Below, in pieces: positions 44,205 through 53,146 of a stretch of 64,000 bases of DNA (positions are counted from its first letter, which is position 1; each line of letters opens with the position of its first letter). The stretch is from the NCBI GenBank assembly GCA_963739515.1, contig CAVUAO010000003.1:806001-870000 (forward strand), in the 5' to 3' direction. The notes under the pieces were generated by a model. The model made no database searches. It saw only the letters and a list, made by a program, of their open reading frames with translations, and was not told the DNA's origin. The position numbers and the translations under genes were made by a program. Origin of the DNA: JBFYTX01 sp963739515. GTDB lineage: Bacteria; Chloroflexota; Dehalococcoidia; Dehalococcoidales; RBG-16-60-22.

Positions 44205-45107
44205 GTGTGGTTGAGATGTAAAAAGATGGGTTGTTTAATATTCTTTACTATATCTTGCTTCGCGATTTCTCTCCTTGTGTTCGTATTTGGTGGTTCGGCA
44301 CGTCAGGCGGGCTTTATCTATCTTATTCTTGGAATGATTTTGGGGGCTGTTTACCTCATAATCGAAGCGAATAAGAAGAACAAAGAAAATTCAGAAGCTC
44401 GTAGGGCGCGAGAAGAGCAAATAAAGGCCGACGAAATGGCTCGGCAGAAACGTAATCTGGAATATCATAACCGGATGGTAGCTCTGGGCACACATTCAAT
44501 TGACATTTTCGAATCTATGCCCAATTTACTCAGTTCTGCAGAGGAACAACTGAATCAGGCTGATCTTGACTATACCGATAGCGCCTTCGCACCATTCTGG
44601 GATTCTGTAGAAAAGGCAGCTAAGGCTCTTGGCTACTATGATGAAGGAATAGAAAAAATCAACAGTAATTCATCTGAATATACTGGGTTGGTCAAGCAGT
44701 TTGAGGGCAATCCTCCAGGGTTTCCTCTCTCGCATCTATCGGTAATAAAGTTGGAAGTCGGCAAGGTTACGGCTGAACGAATGCAATCAATTGTGCGGAA
44801 AGCGCAACGTAATTTTCAATTTGCTATGATTTATGAGCAGCGAAAAACAAATCAAATTCTTGTAGCTGGTTTCACTAGCTTAGCTCACGCTTTGAATGAA
44901 ATGACGCAATCGATCACATCAGCTATTGATGATCTGGCTATTTCTGTCGACGGAATGTCATCGAATGTAAATAGGATTGGTCAAAAAATAGATTCTATTA
45001 GCGAAACAACGAAGGAATACATTGAGGAACAAGCTGCACGTGAAGAACGTACTATAGAAATGCTAGATAACATCCAACGAGGTAGAAAACCTTTCGAAAC
45101 GTTTTAG
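44205..45107 (+). CDS. Membrane-anchored coiled-coil protein of unknown function
   Basis: A 300-residue protein starting at GTG 44205 (or at ATG 44226). Two membrane helices occupy about residues 9-28 and 36-54. A charged coiled coil follows (ANKKNKENSEARRAREEQIKADE would be its start; about 56-90). A soluble helical domain is next, and a second coiled-coil segment lies near 240-285 (NVNRIGQKIDSISETTKEYI) resembling a signalling or bactofilin-like stalk. No catalytic motif is visible. Base composition is A+T richer than its neighbours, suggesting accessory origin. Its stop overlaps the stop of the convergent pyrK gene by 4 bp. Function unknown. Confidence 0.65.
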   Translation: MWLRCKKMGCLIFFTISCFAISLLVFVFGGSARQAGFIYLILGMILGAVYLIIEANKKNKENSEARRAREEQIKADEMARQKRNLEYHNRMVALGTHSIDIFESMPNLLSSAEEQLNQADLDYTDSAFAPFWDSVEKAAKALGYYDEGIEKINSNSSEYTGLVKQFEGNPPGFPLSHLSVIKLEVGKVTAERMQSIVRKAQRNFQFAMIYEQRKTNQILVAGFTSLAHALNEMTQSITSAIDDLAISVDGMSSNVNRIGQKIDSISETTKEYIEEQAAREERTIEMLDNIQRGRKPFETF

Positions 45108-45886
45108 TATCCCCACTCCACCTCCCCCATCTCGAACACCGGCCCGTCTTTGCACACCTGCTTCAAGCCCTTTTTGGTCTTGATCGTGCAGCCGTAGCAA
45201 ACGCCTACCCCGCACCCCATCATTATTTCCAGCGAAAGCTGGACGTCCCTGCCCTTGAGCTCCGGCATTTTCGCCATGCTTTGATACATGGCGACCGGGC
45301 CGCAGGCGAAGACCTGGTCGGCGCCGGCCAGGTAATGCGGGATGAGCTGGGTGGCCAGCCCCTTAAATCCCTCCGAGCCGTCGTCGGTGGCATTCACCAC
45401 GTTGACCCCGGCGGGCGGCAGCCCTTTCTCGTAAAATCCCTGCGTTAAAGATACCGGCAGGAGGCATTCGCGCGTCCGCGCCCCGGCAATGAAAGTCACC
45501 TTTTTCCCTGCACCGGCCGCTGTCTCCGCGAGGAAATATAGCGGCGCGATGCCCATCCCCCCCGCCACCAGCAGGAGGTTCTGGGAATTTTGGTCTAAAC
45601 GGAAGCCGTTTCCCAGCGGCCCGAAGATACTCAGCGTGTCGCCCTTTTTCATGTTTGCCAGACGGGTCGTGCCCTTGCCGACGACGCTAAAAAGGAGCGC
45701 CAGGCGGGAGCCATCGACCCGGTGGATGCTGAAGGGGCGGGGCAATACCGTGTCTCCGCCGCAGCCCGCCATGACGAACTGACCCGGTCGCGCGCTTTCG
45801 GTGATGCCGGGCGCTTCCAGCCAGAAAAGATATACGCCGGACATGACCTCCACCGCCGCAATTATCGGGGCTGACATCTGCTTCAT
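45104..45886 (-). CDS. pyrK: Dihydroorotate dehydrogenase electron-transfer subunit
   Basis: A 260-residue PyrK. The FAD-binding domain has LPRPFSIHRVDG. The NAD-binding domain has VAGGMGIAPLYFLAE and FACGP. The C-terminal [2Fe-2S] site reads CGVGVCYGC...QVC, as in lactococcal-type B-class DHODH. It passes electrons from dihydroorotate (via PyrD) to NAD+. The start codon region overlaps the end of carB by 4 bp. It is the last gene of the minus-strand pyrimidine operon, and pyrD is not in the window. Confidence 0.9.
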   Translation of the reverse strand: MKQMSAPIIAAVEVMSGVYLFWLEAPGITESARPGQFVMAGCGGDTVLPRPFSIHRVDGSRLALLFSVVGKGTTRLANMKKGDTLSIFGPLGNGFRLDQNSQNLLLVAGGMGIAPLYFLAETAAGAGKKVTFIAGARTRECLLPVSLTQGFYEKGLPPAGVNVVNATDDGSEGFKGLATQLIPHYLAGADQVFACGPVAMYQSMAKMPELKGRDVQLSLEIMMGCGVGVCYGCTIKTKKGLKQVCKDGPVFEMGEVEWGY

Positions 45887-48800
45887 TTCGAGTCCTTCCC
45901 CCGGTATTCCGGCAGCGGCTGGACATTGTAGTCCCGCCGGTTGTGCGAAATGATGGCCGCCGCGGCGCGGATGGTATCCAGCGACGTAAAGCAGGGGATG
46001 CGTTTTTCCGCGGCGGCGCGGCGGATATAGAACCCGTCCCGGAATGGCGCGCTCCCCCCGGTGGTGGTGTTGACCACCCCCGCTATCGTGCCGTCGTTTA
46101 TCATGTCGATGATGTTCGGGTGCCCCTCGCTGAGTTTCTTGCTGGTCATTGTCACCGGCAGCCCCGCCCCTTCGATCATGGCGGCGGTGCCCTCGGTAGC
46201 ATAAAGCCGGCTGCCGTTCCTGGCGAGCTCCCGGATAATGGGCAGCGCCTCCGGTTTGTCCCGGTCGGCGATGCTGAAGAGGACGCCCCCCTCGGGCGGC
46301 AGCGCCAGCCCGGCCGCGAGTATCGCTTTGCCCAGCGCCGCCTCGAAAGTGAAGTCGATGCCCATGACCTCCCCCGTCGATTTCATTTCCGGCCCGAGGT
46401 GCGTGTCCACCCCCGTCAGCTTGGACATGGAAAACACCGGCGCTTTAATCGCCACGAGCTTTCTCACCGGCCACAGCCCGCCTTTATATCCCTGCTGCTT
46501 CAGACTCTGACCCAGCATGACGCGCGTGGCGACCTTGACCATGGGGACGCCGGTGACCTTGGAGATGAAGGGGACCGTCCGGCTCGCCCGGGGGTTGACC
46601 TCGATAATATAGACTTTCGACTCCGCTCCGTCGCTGCCCGGCATGATGACGAACTGGATGTTCATCAGTCCTTTGGTCTTTAGCGCTATGCCGATGCGCA
46701 CCGCGTAGTCGACCATGGTGTCTTTTTCCCGCTGCGTCAGGTTGAGCCCCGGATAGACGGCCATGGAGTCGCCGCTGTGCACGCCCGCCCGCTCAATGTG
46801 CTCCATGATGCCGGGAACGAGGACGTCTTCGCCGTCGCCGATGGCGTCCACCTCTGCTTCTTTGCCTTGTAAATATTTATCGATGAGCACCGGGTGCCCG
46901 GTGTCGAGCTCCATCGCCAGGCCCATGTAGCGCTGTAACTCGTCATCGTTATAGACGATTTCCATCGCCCGTCCCCCGAGGACGTAGCTGGGGCGTACCA
47001 GCACCGGGTAGCCGATGAGCTCCGCCACTTTCAGCCCCTCCTCCAGCGACGTCACCCCCGCCCCCGGCGGCTGCGGGATGCCCATCTCCTCGAGAAAGAG
47101 CTCGAAGCGCTTGCGGTCGCTGGCGAGGTCGATGGCGTCCGCACTCGACCCCATGATGGGCATGCCGCTGCGGTGGAGCGGCTGCGATAAATTAATCGCC
47201 GTCTGCCCGCCGAACTGTACTATCGATGGCGGCGGCGTGCTATAGCCGGAGTGCCGTGCCGGGCTGCTTTCATTTTCGAGAATGTCTCTAACGCTTTCCT
47301 CGTCGAGTGCCTCGAAGTACAGGCGGTCGCTGGTGTCGAAGTCGGTGGAGACGGTCTCCGGGTTGGAGTTAATCATAATGCTTTTATATCCGGCGTCATG
47401 CAGCGCCCGCGCCGAGTGCACCGAGCAGTAGTCGAACTCTATCCCCTGCCCGATGCGTATCGGCCCGCTGCCGATGACCACTGCTTTGTCGACGTTTTCC
47501 GCTATCGCCTCGTTTTCCTGCTCGTAGGTGCTGTAGAAATAAGGCGTGGCGGCATCGAACTCGGCGGCGCAGGTGTCCACCATCTTATAAACCGGCTTTA
47601 TATGCCAGGTATAGCGCAGTTGCCTGACCTGTTCGGGGAGACGGTCGGCGAGTGTCCCGATTTGTTCGTCGGAGAAGCCGAGACGCTTGGCGCGCCAGAG
47701 CAGCTCAAGCGTTAATGGCTCTGCCAGGAGGGTCTTTTCCATATTGATAATATTTTGCATCTTTTCGAGGAACCAGAGGTCTATTTTCGTGTAATCCGCG
47801 ATTTCTTCCGGTGTGATGCCCCGCCGTAATGCCGCCATTATCCCCCACAGGCGCAGGTCGTTGGCGGGCACGAGCGGGTAAGTTTTAACGTCTTTCCCCC
47901 GCTCCCACTTGTTGTCTTCCCAGAGCAAGCTTTTTTTACCTAGTTCCAGAGAGCGGACCGCTTTTTGCAGCGCCGCCTCGAAGGTGCGGTCAATGGCCAT
48001 GACCTCGCCGGTGGCTTTCATCTGGGTGCCGATGACCCTGTCCCCGCTGGCGAACTTGTCGAACGGCCACCGCGGTATCTTGACGACGCAGTAGTCCAGC
48101 GCCGGTTCGAACGACGCCATCGTCTTGCCGGTGACGGCGTTGGGAATTTCGTCGAGGGTCTTGCCGGCGGCAATCTTAGCGGCGACGCGCGCTATCGGGT
48201 AGCCGGTGGCTTTAGAAGCGAGGGCTGAGGAGCGGCTGACTCTCGGATTTACCTCAATTACATAATATTTGGTGCTTGTGGGGTCGAGGGCGAACTGGAC
48301 GTTGCACCCGCCTTCGATTTTCAGCGCGCGGATGATGTTGAGGCTGGCCGACCTCAGCATCTGGTACTCATTGTCGGTGAGGGTCTGGCTGGGCGCCACG
48401 ACGATGCTGTCACCGGTGTGCACGCCCATGGGGTCGAGGTTTTCCATGTTGCAGACGGTGATACAGTTGTCGGCGGCGTCCCGCATGACCTCGTACTCTA
48501 TCTCTTTCCACCCGCCCACCCACTGCTCGAGGAGTATCTGGCGGATGGGACTGGCCGCGAGGCCGACCGCCGCCTTTTCTGCGAGCTCTTGAGGGGTGTA
48601 GGCGACCCCTCCCCCCGTCCCCCCGAGCGTGAACGACGGGCGGATGATGAGGGGCAGCCCGAGGTTTTTAGCGGCGATTATGGCGTCGTCGAGCGTGGTG
48701 ACGGTGGCGCTTTCGCACATGGGTTCGCCGATATTGGCCATGAGCTTTTTGAAAAGCTCCCGGTTGGACGCGTTGCGGATGGTCTCGACGGATGTGCCGA

Positions 48801-49140
48801 GCGAGCGCACGTTATATTTTTCCAGCACGCCCGCCTCGGCCAGCTCATGGGCTAGAGTTAAGCCCGTCTGCCCGCCGAGGGTGGGCAACAGCCCGTCTGG
48901 TCTTTCCCGCTCGATGATGCGGGTGAGCATCTCTACCGTGAGGGGCTCGATATAGACGATATCGGCGACGTCTTCATCGGTCATGATGGTGGCGGGGTTG
49001 GAGTTAACAAGGACAGAGGTGACGCCTTCCTCGCGCATGGCTTTGCAGGCCTGCGTGCCGGCGTAGTCGAACTCCGCCGCCTGCCCTATGATAATGGGCC
49101 CCGAGCCGATGATTAAGACTTTAGAGGGTTTATAGGTCAA
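45883..49140 (-). CDS. carB: Carbamoyl-phosphate synthase large subunit
   Basis: A 1085-residue CarB with the expected internal duplication. Each half has an ATP-grasp core (RPSFTLGGTGGG and RPSYVLGGRAME) and an IGSGPI/VIGSGPIRIGQ start. The oligomerisation domain lies between them and a MGS-like allosteric domain at the C-terminus (LYATEGTAAMI). It makes carbamoyl phosphate for pyrimidines and arginine. The start is TTG 49140 with GGAG upstream. It is separated from carA by a DUF559 and a TIR-like gene, which is abnormal for this pair. The 3' end overlaps pyrK. Confidence 0.96.
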   Translation of the reverse strand: MTYKPSKVLIIGSGPIIIGQAAEFDYAGTQACKAMREEGVTSVLVNSNPATIMTDEDVADIVYIEPLTVEMLTRIIERERPDGLLPTLGGQTGLTLAHELAEAGVLEKYNVRSLGTSVETIRNASNRELFKKLMANIGEPMCESATVTTLDDAIIAAKNLGLPLIIRPSFTLGGTGGGVAYTPQELAEKAAVGLAASPIRQILLEQWVGGWKEIEYEVMRDAADNCITVCNMENLDPMGVHTGDSIVVAPSQTLTDNEYQMLRSASLNIIRALKIEGGCNVQFALDPTSTKYYVIEVNPRVSRSSALASKATGYPIARVAAKIAAGKTLDEIPNAVTGKTMASFEPALDYCVVKIPRWPFDKFASGDRVIGTQMKATGEVMAIDRTFEAALQKAVRSLELGKKSLLWEDNKWERGKDVKTYPLVPANDLRLWGIMAALRRGITPEEIADYTKIDLWFLEKMQNIINMEKTLLAEPLTLELLWRAKRLGFSDEQIGTLADRLPEQVRQLRYTWHIKPVYKMVDTCAAEFDAATPYFYSTYEQENEAIAENVDKAVVIGSGPIRIGQGIEFDYCSVHSARALHDAGYKSIMINSNPETVSTDFDTSDRLYFEALDEESVRDILENESSPARHSGYSTPPPSIVQFGGQTAINLSQPLHRSGMPIMGSSADAIDLASDRKRFELFLEEMGIPQPPGAGVTSLEEGLKVAELIGYPVLVRPSYVLGGRAMEIVYNDDELQRYMGLAMELDTGHPVLIDKYLQGKEAEVDAIGDGEDVLVPGIMEHIERAGVHSGDSMAVYPGLNLTQREKDTMVDYAVRIGIALKTKGLMNIQFVIMPGSDGAESKVYIIEVNPRASRTVPFISKVTGVPMVKVATRVMLGQSLKQQGYKGGLWPVRKLVAIKAPVFSMSKLTGVDTHLGPEMKSTGEVMGIDFTFEAALGKAILAAGLALPPEGGVLFSIADRDKPEALPIIRELARNGSRLYATEGTAAMIEGAGLPVTMTSKKLSEGHPNIIDMINDGTIAGVVNTTTGGSAPFRDGFYIRRAAAEKRIPCFTSLDTIRAAAAIISHNRRDYNVQPLPEYRGKDSK

Positions 49141-49154
49141 GATAATTTACTCCT

Positions 49155-50075
49155 TTATTTGGGTTTTATTGCTAAAAGAATTCCAAGTGCTCTAAGTTCT
49201 CTTAAAATACAAAGAAATGCATTTAACATGTTTCTCTGTTTAAAGCGCTCCCATACTTTCGGACTTATATTTGACGGAAATACCGTCCCTGCTTCTAACA
49301 AGTAAATAATTTTGCCCGGAAGTGTTTTTTGAGCGAGTCCAACTTCATGTATAACATTTTGTCGGGGTTGTTTTATCTTTTTTCCAGTTGACTTATCAGT
49401 AACTATATCGTCACCAGTTGCTAGAATAATTACAAAGTCTGCCTGTCCAAGATATAAATTAACCTTCTCAGGCAAATCGTGATCCATGCTAGCTAGTTTT
49501 TTTACAATTAGAGGTTCTATGCCCAGCGTTTCAATAAATTCTTTTAACTTGCGTAAAGCTGTGCTTTCTTTGCCATGGGATATAAAGGCTTTAGGATAAT
49601 TGACATTTTTTGGGCTCGTTTTCGGTGCCAATTTTTTAGGTTCTTCAGAAAAAAGTTCGCTTATTGATTTTTCTTCTTCCACTTTATATGCTGCTTCCAG
49701 CTTACCTATTGCTTCATTCGTTATATCTATGCAAGCATTTAGGCAATCAAAATTTATCGGAGCTGACGGATTTGCCGCCAATCCAGTTCTCCAAATATCG
49801 TAAGTTCTTCCGAATTTTTCAATATATATATCTTTTCCTATGATATCGGTAATACTCTTCGTAAGCCCCCCCGACTTGCGTACAAGATATTCCCTTAATT
49901 CTTCTATAACTTCTTCCTTGCTTTTCTTTGGTAGCGCATCTTGAATGAAAGGAAAATCTGCTAAATACTCGTTTTTTCTTTTAGCCTCAAGTAATTTTGA
50001 GTCAGGGTTCGTTAGTATTTCTTTATATTGTTTTAATTCTTCGAGAAATTGTGACAGTTCTTTTAATATATCCAT
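49155..50075 (-). CDS. TIR-like predicted nucleotide-binding protein
   Basis: A 306-residue protein. The C-terminal half (about 160-306) matches the TIR-like CAP12/predicted nucleotide-binding domain (PF10137). Visible are KAFISHGKESTALRKLKEFI, the conserved QADFVIILATGDD, and RQNVIHEVGLAQ with the Glu that would be catalytic in an NAD hydrolase. The N-terminal half (1-140) is helical and charged, of no recognised family; it may sense or oligomerise. A GAGG site precedes the ATG. It sits between carA and carB, 14 bp before carB, and is notably A+T richer than the pyr genes. Many proteins of this family act in antiphage abortive infection, which is the likely role here. Confidence 0.7.
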   Translation of the reverse strand: MDILKELSQFLEELKQYKEILTNPDSKLLEAKRKNEYLADFPFIQDALPKKSKEEVIEELREYLVRKSGGLTKSITDIIGKDIYIEKFGRTYDIWRTGLAANPSAPINFDCLNACIDITNEAIGKLEAAYKVEEEKSISELFSEEPKKLAPKTSPKNVNYPKAFISHGKESTALRKLKEFIETLGIEPLIVKKLASMDHDLPEKVNLYLGQADFVIILATGDDIVTDKSTGKKIKQPRQNVIHEVGLAQKTLPGKIIYLLEAGTVFPSNISPKVWERFKQRNMLNAFLCILRELRALGILLAIKPK

Positions 50076-50132
50076 CTTTCTTTACCTCACCCCCTGTGTC
50101 CATTTATCCGCCGTAGCTTTAGCGTAGGCGGG

Positions 50133-50265
50133 CCTCTCCTCGCAGGAGAGGGGGAATTTTTTGGGAGAGGGGCTAACGCCCTTCAGGGTGAACCTTCAGG
50201 ATGAACCCCTCTCGGGCACTCCCTTTATAATTCCCTCTCTCACTCTCCCCTTACGAAGGGGAGAG
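50133..50265. repeat. Palindromic intergenic hairpins
   Basis: Two perfect palindromes lie in the gap before the TIR-like gene: CCTCTCCT-CGC-AGGAGAGG (50133-50151) and CTCTCCCCTT-ACG-AAGGGGAGAG (50243-50265). A third of the same style (CCCTCCTT-TGT-AAGGAGGG) forms the core of the 35-bp repeat. They look like REP-type elements. Confidence 0.65.
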
Positions 50266-50308
50266 GATGACCGTGCAAACCCTTACATCTTTGCCTTTAA
50301 TCAATCTT

Positions 50309-50343
50309 TCCCTCCTTTGTAAGGAGGGATTAAGGGAGAATTA
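50309..50343. repeat. 35-bp direct repeat, copy A
   Basis: Identical over 35 bp to 50719-50753. Contains the palindrome CCCTCCTT-TGT-AAGGAGGG. On the minus strand it starts with the TAA that ends the DUF559 gene. Confidence 0.9.
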
Positions 50344-50712
50344 ATCCAATTCTCTCTCAATCCTCTCTAAAACCCCCTCGATATTCGTCAGTACCTCCGT
50401 GTTGGTGAATCTCAATACTCTCAAACCGAGACTTACCATATATTCGTTTCTTACACTGTCATATTCAATCATCTCATCAGAAAAATGTTGTCCCCCGTCA
50501 ACCTCAATTACCAGCTTTGCTGCCGGGCAATAGAAATCTGCTATATATTCCCCAACGGGTTTCTGACGATAAAACCAGTGGCTCTTTACTTGCTTCACTT
50601 TTATCTTTGACCATAAAAATGTTTCAGCTGCAGTCATACCTAATCGCAACTGTTGAGAACGTTCCTTTAATTTTCTATCATACGGCAACATATTCTTTTG
50701 GCCCTTCTCCAA
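50341..50712 (-). CDS. DUF559 nuclease-like protein inserted between carA and carB
   Basis: A 123-residue DUF559 protein. The fold is PD-(D/E)XK/Vsr-like: LRLGMTAAETFLWSKIK at the N-terminus, the core FYRQKPVGEYIADFYCP with Asp, then LVIEVDGGQHF (E-x-D) and RFTNTEVL. The start is TTG 50712; its GGAGG ribosome site lies inside the upstream 35-bp repeat. Its stop codon lies in the other repeat. DUF559 genes often occur as lone genes scattered through genomes. Their role (repair endonuclease or mobile nuclease) is unproven. In the pyr operon it must be cotranscribed with carA. Confidence 0.8.
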   Translation of the reverse strand: MEKGQKNMLPYDRKLKERSQQLRLGMTAAETFLWSKIKVKQVKSHWFYRQKPVGEYIADFYCPAAKLVIEVDGGQHFSDEMIEYDSVRNEYMVSLGLRVLRFTNTEVLTNIEGVLERIERELD

Positions 50713-50718
50713 TCTATC

Positions 50719-50753
50719 TCCCTCCTTTGTAAGGAGGGATTAAGGGAGAATTA
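50719..50753. repeat. 35-bp direct repeat, copy B
   Basis: Identical to 50309-50343. On the minus strand it begins with the carA stop codon TAA and supplies the GGAGG used by the DUF559 gene. Confidence 0.9.
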
Positions 50754-51830
50754 TCCCTCCATCATCTCCACAAACTGCTCAAATAAATACGTGTTGTCCA
50801 TCGGCCCCGGCGATGCCTCGGCGTGGTACTGCACCGCGAAGATGGGCAGGCTCTTGTGCCGGATGCCCTCGACCGTGCCGTCGTTCAGGTTGAGGTGCGT
50901 CACCTCCAGCTCTTTCCCGATGGAGTCCGCGTCGACCGCGTATCCGTGGTTCTGCGCCGTGATGTGGATGCGTCCCGTCGCCAGCTCCCGTACCGGGTGG
51001 TTGCCCCCGCGGTGACCGAACTTGAGCTTGAACGTCTTGCCCCCGTAAGCCCGCGCGATGAGCTGGTTGCCCAGGCAGATGCCCATGATGGGCTTTTTGC
51101 CGACCAGCCTCTTGATGTTCTCGACGATGTAGTCGAGCAGGGCGGGGTCGCCGGGGCCCGGCGAAAGCAGGATGCCGTCCGGCTTTAAACTCAGTATCTC
51201 CTTCGCCGAGGCCGTGCACGGGACGACGGTCGCCCGGCAGCCGTGACTTACCAGCAGCTTTAAAATATTAAATTTCAGCCCGCAGTCCAGCGCGACGACG
51301 TGGTACCTGGCTTGGCCGCCGTCCTGCCACTTATATTGTTTCTCACAGGTGACTTCTTTAACGAAGTCGATGGAACCGTAGTCCGGGGCCTGCTTGATGG
51401 CTTCCAGGGCTTGCGCCGCTGTCTTCGTCGACGTTATCATGCCCATCATCACCCCCGCCGAGCGCAACCGCCGGGTGATGGCGCGGGTATCGACGCCCCA
51501 TATCCCCGGTATACCGCCCGCCGCGAGGTATCCATGGATGGTCTTATTATTGAGGTAGTGACTGGGCAGGTCGCACTCCTCCCTCACCACGAACCCCCTG
51601 ACCTGTATCCTTTTCGACTCGTCGTCTTCGTTGTTCGTGCCGTAGTTCCCGATGAGCGGGTAGGTCGGTATCAATATCTGGCCGGCGTAGGAGGGGTCGG
51701 TGAGCATTTCCTGGTAGCCCGCCATGCTGGTATTGAAGACCGCCTCCCCGACGGCATCCGCCTCCGCCCCGAAGCTATAGCCTTCGTACGTCGACCCGTC
51801 CGCCAGGACGAGAATTGCTGTTTTAGCCAT
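50751..51830 (-). CDS. carA: Carbamoyl-phosphate synthase small subunit (glutaminase)
   Basis: A 359-residue CarA. The N-terminal domain has LADGSTYEGYSFG and MAGYQEMLTDPSYAGQI. The class I glutamine amidotransferase domain has LSPGPGDP, the nucleophile Cys in GICLGNQL, and the His-Glu pair in VQYHAEASPGP. It releases ammonia from glutamine for CarB. It overlaps pyrC by 8 bp upstream. Its stop codon lies exactly at the edge of a 35-bp repeat, after which a foreign DUF559 gene and TIR-like gene separate it from carB. Confidence 0.95.
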   Translation of the reverse strand: MAKTAILVLADGSTYEGYSFGAEADAVGEAVFNTSMAGYQEMLTDPSYAGQILIPTYPLIGNYGTNNEDDESKRIQVRGFVVREECDLPSHYLNNKTIHGYLAAGGIPGIWGVDTRAITRRLRSAGVMMGMITSTKTAAQALEAIKQAPDYGSIDFVKEVTCEKQYKWQDGGQARYHVVALDCGLKFNILKLLVSHGCRATVVPCTASAKEILSLKPDGILLSPGPGDPALLDYIVENIKRLVGKKPIMGICLGNQLIARAYGGKTFKLKFGHRGGNHPVRELATGRIHITAQNHGYAVDADSIGKELEVTHLNLNDGTVEGIRHKSLPIFAVQYHAEASPGPMDNTYLFEQFVEMMEG

Positions 51831-53142
51831 GATTTATTCTCGTTTCTATCTTCATCTTTTCATCCATATACACCGGCTGCCCCAGGTAAATGGTCGCCAT
51901 GACCTTGCCCTTAAGTGTCTGGCCGTTCAAGGGCGTATTTTTGCCTTTAGAGGCGAACTTGGCCGTATCGACCACCCACTCTTGATGCAGGTCGAAGATG
52001 CAGATATCCGCCGGCGCCCCGGTTTCCAGCGTGCCCAGCTTTTCGTAGCCGAGGACACGCGCCGGTCCGGCCGTCAGCGCCGCAATCATGTTATTTAAAC
52101 TGAGTTCGCTTTTTAATATCAGCCCCGCCAGGCTGCCCAGCGCCGTTTCCAGTCCGCTGATACCGAAGGCGGCTTTGGTGAAAGCTACGTCTTTATCGGC
52201 TTGAGTATGCGGGGCGTGGTCGGTCGCCACGATGTCGATAACGCCGTCGTTCAGCGCGCGCAGCAGGGCGATTGTGTCCCGTTTTGTCCTTAAAGGCGGG
52301 TTGACCTTGGCAAGCGCGATGTGATTTAGCACTATATCTTCGGTCAGGGTGAGGTGGTGAGGAGTGACTTCGGCGGTGACCGGGACGCCCGACTCTTTGG
52401 CGGCGCGGATTAAGTCCGCCGACCCCGCAGTGCTGACGTGGGCGATGTGTACATGCCCGCCGGTCTCTTTCGCCAGGTCGAGGTCGCGTTTGACGATTTT
52501 TTCTTCAGCCGCCGCCGGCATCCCGCGCAGTCCCATCTCCAGTGCGACGACCCCTTCATTCATTTGCCCGCCCTGTGTCAGAGACAGGTCCTCACAGTGG
52601 TCTATTATCGGCCGGTGGAAATCTCGGCTGTATTCTAGGGCACGGCGCATGATTTCCGGGCGGCTTACCGGCGACCCGTCGTCGCTGTAAGCCACGGCGC
52701 CATTCATCTCCATTTCGTTCAGGTCGGCCAGTTCCTCGCCTTTTCGCCCTACCGTAACGCAGCCGATGGGAAAGACCCGTATCACGCCTTCCCTGGCGGC
52801 TACCGTCCTGACGTAATTCAGCATGGCTTCGTTATCCAGAGGAGGATTGGTGTTGGGCATACAGCAGACGGTGGTAAAACCGCCCCGCGCCGCCGCCAGC
52901 GTCCCCGTGGCGATGGTCTCCTTCTCCTCGTTGCCCGGCTGCCGCAGATGGCAGTGAAGGTCGATGAAGCCCGGGCAGACGATCAGTCCCCCGGCATCGA
53001 GTATCTTGTAGTCTGCCTCAGGCGGCGCGCCTTCCCCCAGCCAGTTGATTTTCCCGTCTTTAATAAGCAGGCTGCCGGTTTTATCTATATCTTGGGAAGG
53101 GTCAATAATCCGACCGCCCCGGATAAGTAAAGATTCTGCCAT
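51823..53142 (-). CDS. pyrC: Dihydroorotase
   Basis: A 439-residue type I dihydroorotase, if started at ATG 53142 (MAESLLIRGGRIIDP); a 26-codon longer frame would overlap pyrB. Metal motifs are DLHCHLRQPG (about 60-69), the DHCED and HIAHVST His sites, and VATDHAPH. GLETALG follows near residue 310. It cyclises carbamoyl aspartate. The gap to pyrB is 4 bp and the overlap with carA is 8 bp, indicating one transcript. Its ribosome site GGGAGGG lies at the very end of pyrB. Confidence 0.94.
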   Translation of the reverse strand: MAESLLIRGGRIIDPSQDIDKTGSLLIKDGKINWLGEGAPPEADYKILDAGGLIVCPGFIDLHCHLRQPGNEEKETIATGTLAAARGGFTTVCCMPNTNPPLDNEAMLNYVRTVAAREGVIRVFPIGCVTVGRKGEELADLNEMEMNGAVAYSDDGSPVSRPEIMRRALEYSRDFHRPIIDHCEDLSLTQGGQMNEGVVALEMGLRGMPAAAEEKIVKRDLDLAKETGGHVHIAHVSTAGSADLIRAAKESGVPVTAEVTPHHLTLTEDIVLNHIALAKVNPPLRTKRDTIALLRALNDGVIDIVATDHAPHTQADKDVAFTKAAFGISGLETALGSLAGLILKSELSLNNMIAALTAGPARVLGYEKLGTLETGAPADICIFDLHQEWVVDTAKFASKGKNTPLNGQTLKGKVMATIYLGQPVYMDEKMKIETRINHG

Positions 53143-53146
53143 TTTT

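Noticed and set aside
50133..50753. CRISPR array
   Set aside because: Palindromic repeats differ from each other and the only identical pair is separated by a gene; no regular spacers.
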